Assembly: GCA_010672185.1 (NCBI GenBank)
Contig: JAAHHL010000351.1
Location: 1,454 to 7,063, forward strand
DNA: 5,610 nt
From: Caldora sp. SIO3E6
GTDB lineage: Bacteria; Cyanobacteriota; Cyanobacteriia; Cyanobacteriales; Coleofasciculaceae
Direction: 5' to 3'
A program made the position numbers and the translations under genes. Positions 4,836-5,610 of this stretch are shown in pieces. The notes below the pieces were generated by a model. It was not told the DNA's origin. It saw only the letters and a list, made by a program, of their open reading frames with translations, and did no database searches. The number at the start of each line of letters is the position of its first letter. Position 1 is the stretch's first letter.

Positions 4836-5610
4836 ACTCCCAATTGACCAACTGTTCAATAGCCTCTGAATCAGTAGGCAAACCAGCGGTCAAAACTTCT
4901 CCACCAGTTGCAGTTACTAAAACATCATCTTCAATCCGAATACCCCGTACATCACTAAATTGGGCAAGTTTGTCCCAATTGACCACATCTTGATATTTTG
5001 ACCGTAGCTCAGGATTATTTAAAATTGCTGGAACTTGATAGAATCCTGGTTCAATAGTTACTAACATTCCCTCTTGCAAGGGTCGGTCTAGTCGCAGGAA
5101 ACCTAAGCCAAAGCGATCGCTCCTTTCCCTACCTTCTTGATAACCAGCTAAATCCCCTAAATCTTCCATATCGTGAACATCTAAACCCAGCAAATGTCCA
5201 ATACCGTGGGGAAAGAATAGAGCATGGGCATCTCTTGCCACTAAATCTGCTGGTTGTCCTCGTAGAATGCCTAAATCCACTAATCCTTGGGCAATTACTT
5301 CTGCTGCCAGCAAATGAAGGTCGCGATATTCTACATTAGGACGGATTTTGTCGATGCAAGCATCATGAGCAGCTAATACTAAATCGTAAAGGTCTCGCTG
5401 AGTTTCGGAAAACTTACCAGTGGTAGGGAAAGTACGAGTCACATCTGCTGCCCATCCCATAGCTGTTTCTGCTCCAACATCCACAAGGAGCAAGTCTCCT
5501 GGTTGTAGGGGGTGGTGATATTCGCCATTATGGAGTACTTCACCATGAACAGTAACAATGCTGGGATAAGCACAAGTCAGATTGTGGGCAATAATTACCC
5601 CCTCCATTGA
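4834..5610 (-). CDS. pepP: Xaa-Pro aminopeptidase (M24B, aminopeptidase P), C-terminal catalytic part
   Basis: The frame is open through the right edge, with 258 residues in the window, while full proteins of this family are about 430-460. The N-terminal domain and start are therefore outside, and the ATG at 5607 is internal. The pita-bread catalytic fold is complete in its metal ligands (numbered from that Met): D43 in 'LLVDVGAE', D55 in 'AADVTRTF', H138 in 'HGIGHLLGLD', E186 in 'TIEPGFY' and E226 in 'GIRIEDD'. H134 and H145 ('DVHDMED') are the usual neighbouring histidines. Family knowledge: a cytosolic dimetal, usually manganese, exopeptidase that removes an N-terminal residue preceding proline. 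The gene appears intact at its 3' end, where TAG abuts a heptamer repeat. Other M24 members (prolidase, methionine aminopeptidase) are less likely given the 'HGIGHLLGLDVHD' and 'GIRIEDD' context, although prolidase (pepQ) cannot be fully excluded without the N-terminus. Confidence 0.88.
   Translation of the reverse strand, partial: SMEGVIIAHNLTCAYPSIVTVHGEVLHNGEYHHPLQPGDLLLVDVGAETAMGWAADVTRTFPTTGKFSETQRDLYDLVLAAHDACIDKIRPNVEYRDLHLLAAEVIAQGLVDLGILRGQPADLVARDAHALFFPHGIGHLLGLDVHDMEDLGDLAGYQEGRERSDRFGLGFLRLDRPLQEGMLVTIEPGFYQVPAILNNPELRSKYQDVVNWDKLAQFSDVRGIRIEDDVLVTATGGEVLTAGLPTDSEAIEQLVNWE

Overview
The window reads as chromosomal DNA from a cyanobacterium with a repeat-rich genome, probably filamentous. 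The evidence is four HIP1 octamers (GCGATCGC) in 5.6 kb, several heptameric short tandem repeats, interspersed palindromic repeats and MITE-like elements between genes, and gene families typical of cyanobacteria. The species cannot be told from this sequence alone.

Layout, left to right: (1) 1-1118 (+) is the 3' part of a large secreted beta-helix protein of the filamentous-haemagglutinin / two-partner-secretion exoprotein type. (2) 1119-1531 is non-coding: a 66-bp tandem repeat (about 2.7 copies) followed by a 127-bp MITE-like foldback element. The element has perfect 16-bp terminal inverted repeats and a 10-bp target-site duplication. (3) 1532-1810 (-) is a small two-helix membrane protein resembling the cyanobacterial TRADD-N-associated transmembrane family. 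The MITE sits in its 3' end and has replaced its C-terminus. (4) 1811-2079 is a divergent intergenic region with a good sigma70-type promoter facing right. (5) 2080-3804 (+) is a 574-residue protein: an N-terminal helix-turn-helix, a TRADD-N-like alpha/beta domain, then three pentapeptide-repeat blocks, each opened by a copy of the same helical cap. (6) 3805-4833 is mostly repeats around a toxin-antitoxin remnant on the minus strand: an intact vapB-like antitoxin followed by a vapC start that loses PIN similarity after about 25 codons. Two direct copies of an interspersed repeat bracket this locus. (7) 4834-5610 (-) is the C-terminal catalytic half of an Xaa-Pro aminopeptidase (M24B), cut by the window edge.

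The most interesting part is the divergent pair at 1532-3804. The TRADD-N-like/pentapeptide protein and the TRADD-N-associated membrane protein belong to families linked to predicted conflict or cell-death networks of multicellular bacteria. The pairing is visible in the sequence, but any defence function is inference. The second theme is mobile-repeat damage: one small element remodelled the end of the membrane-protein gene, and the toxin gene survives only as a stub meeting a repeat.
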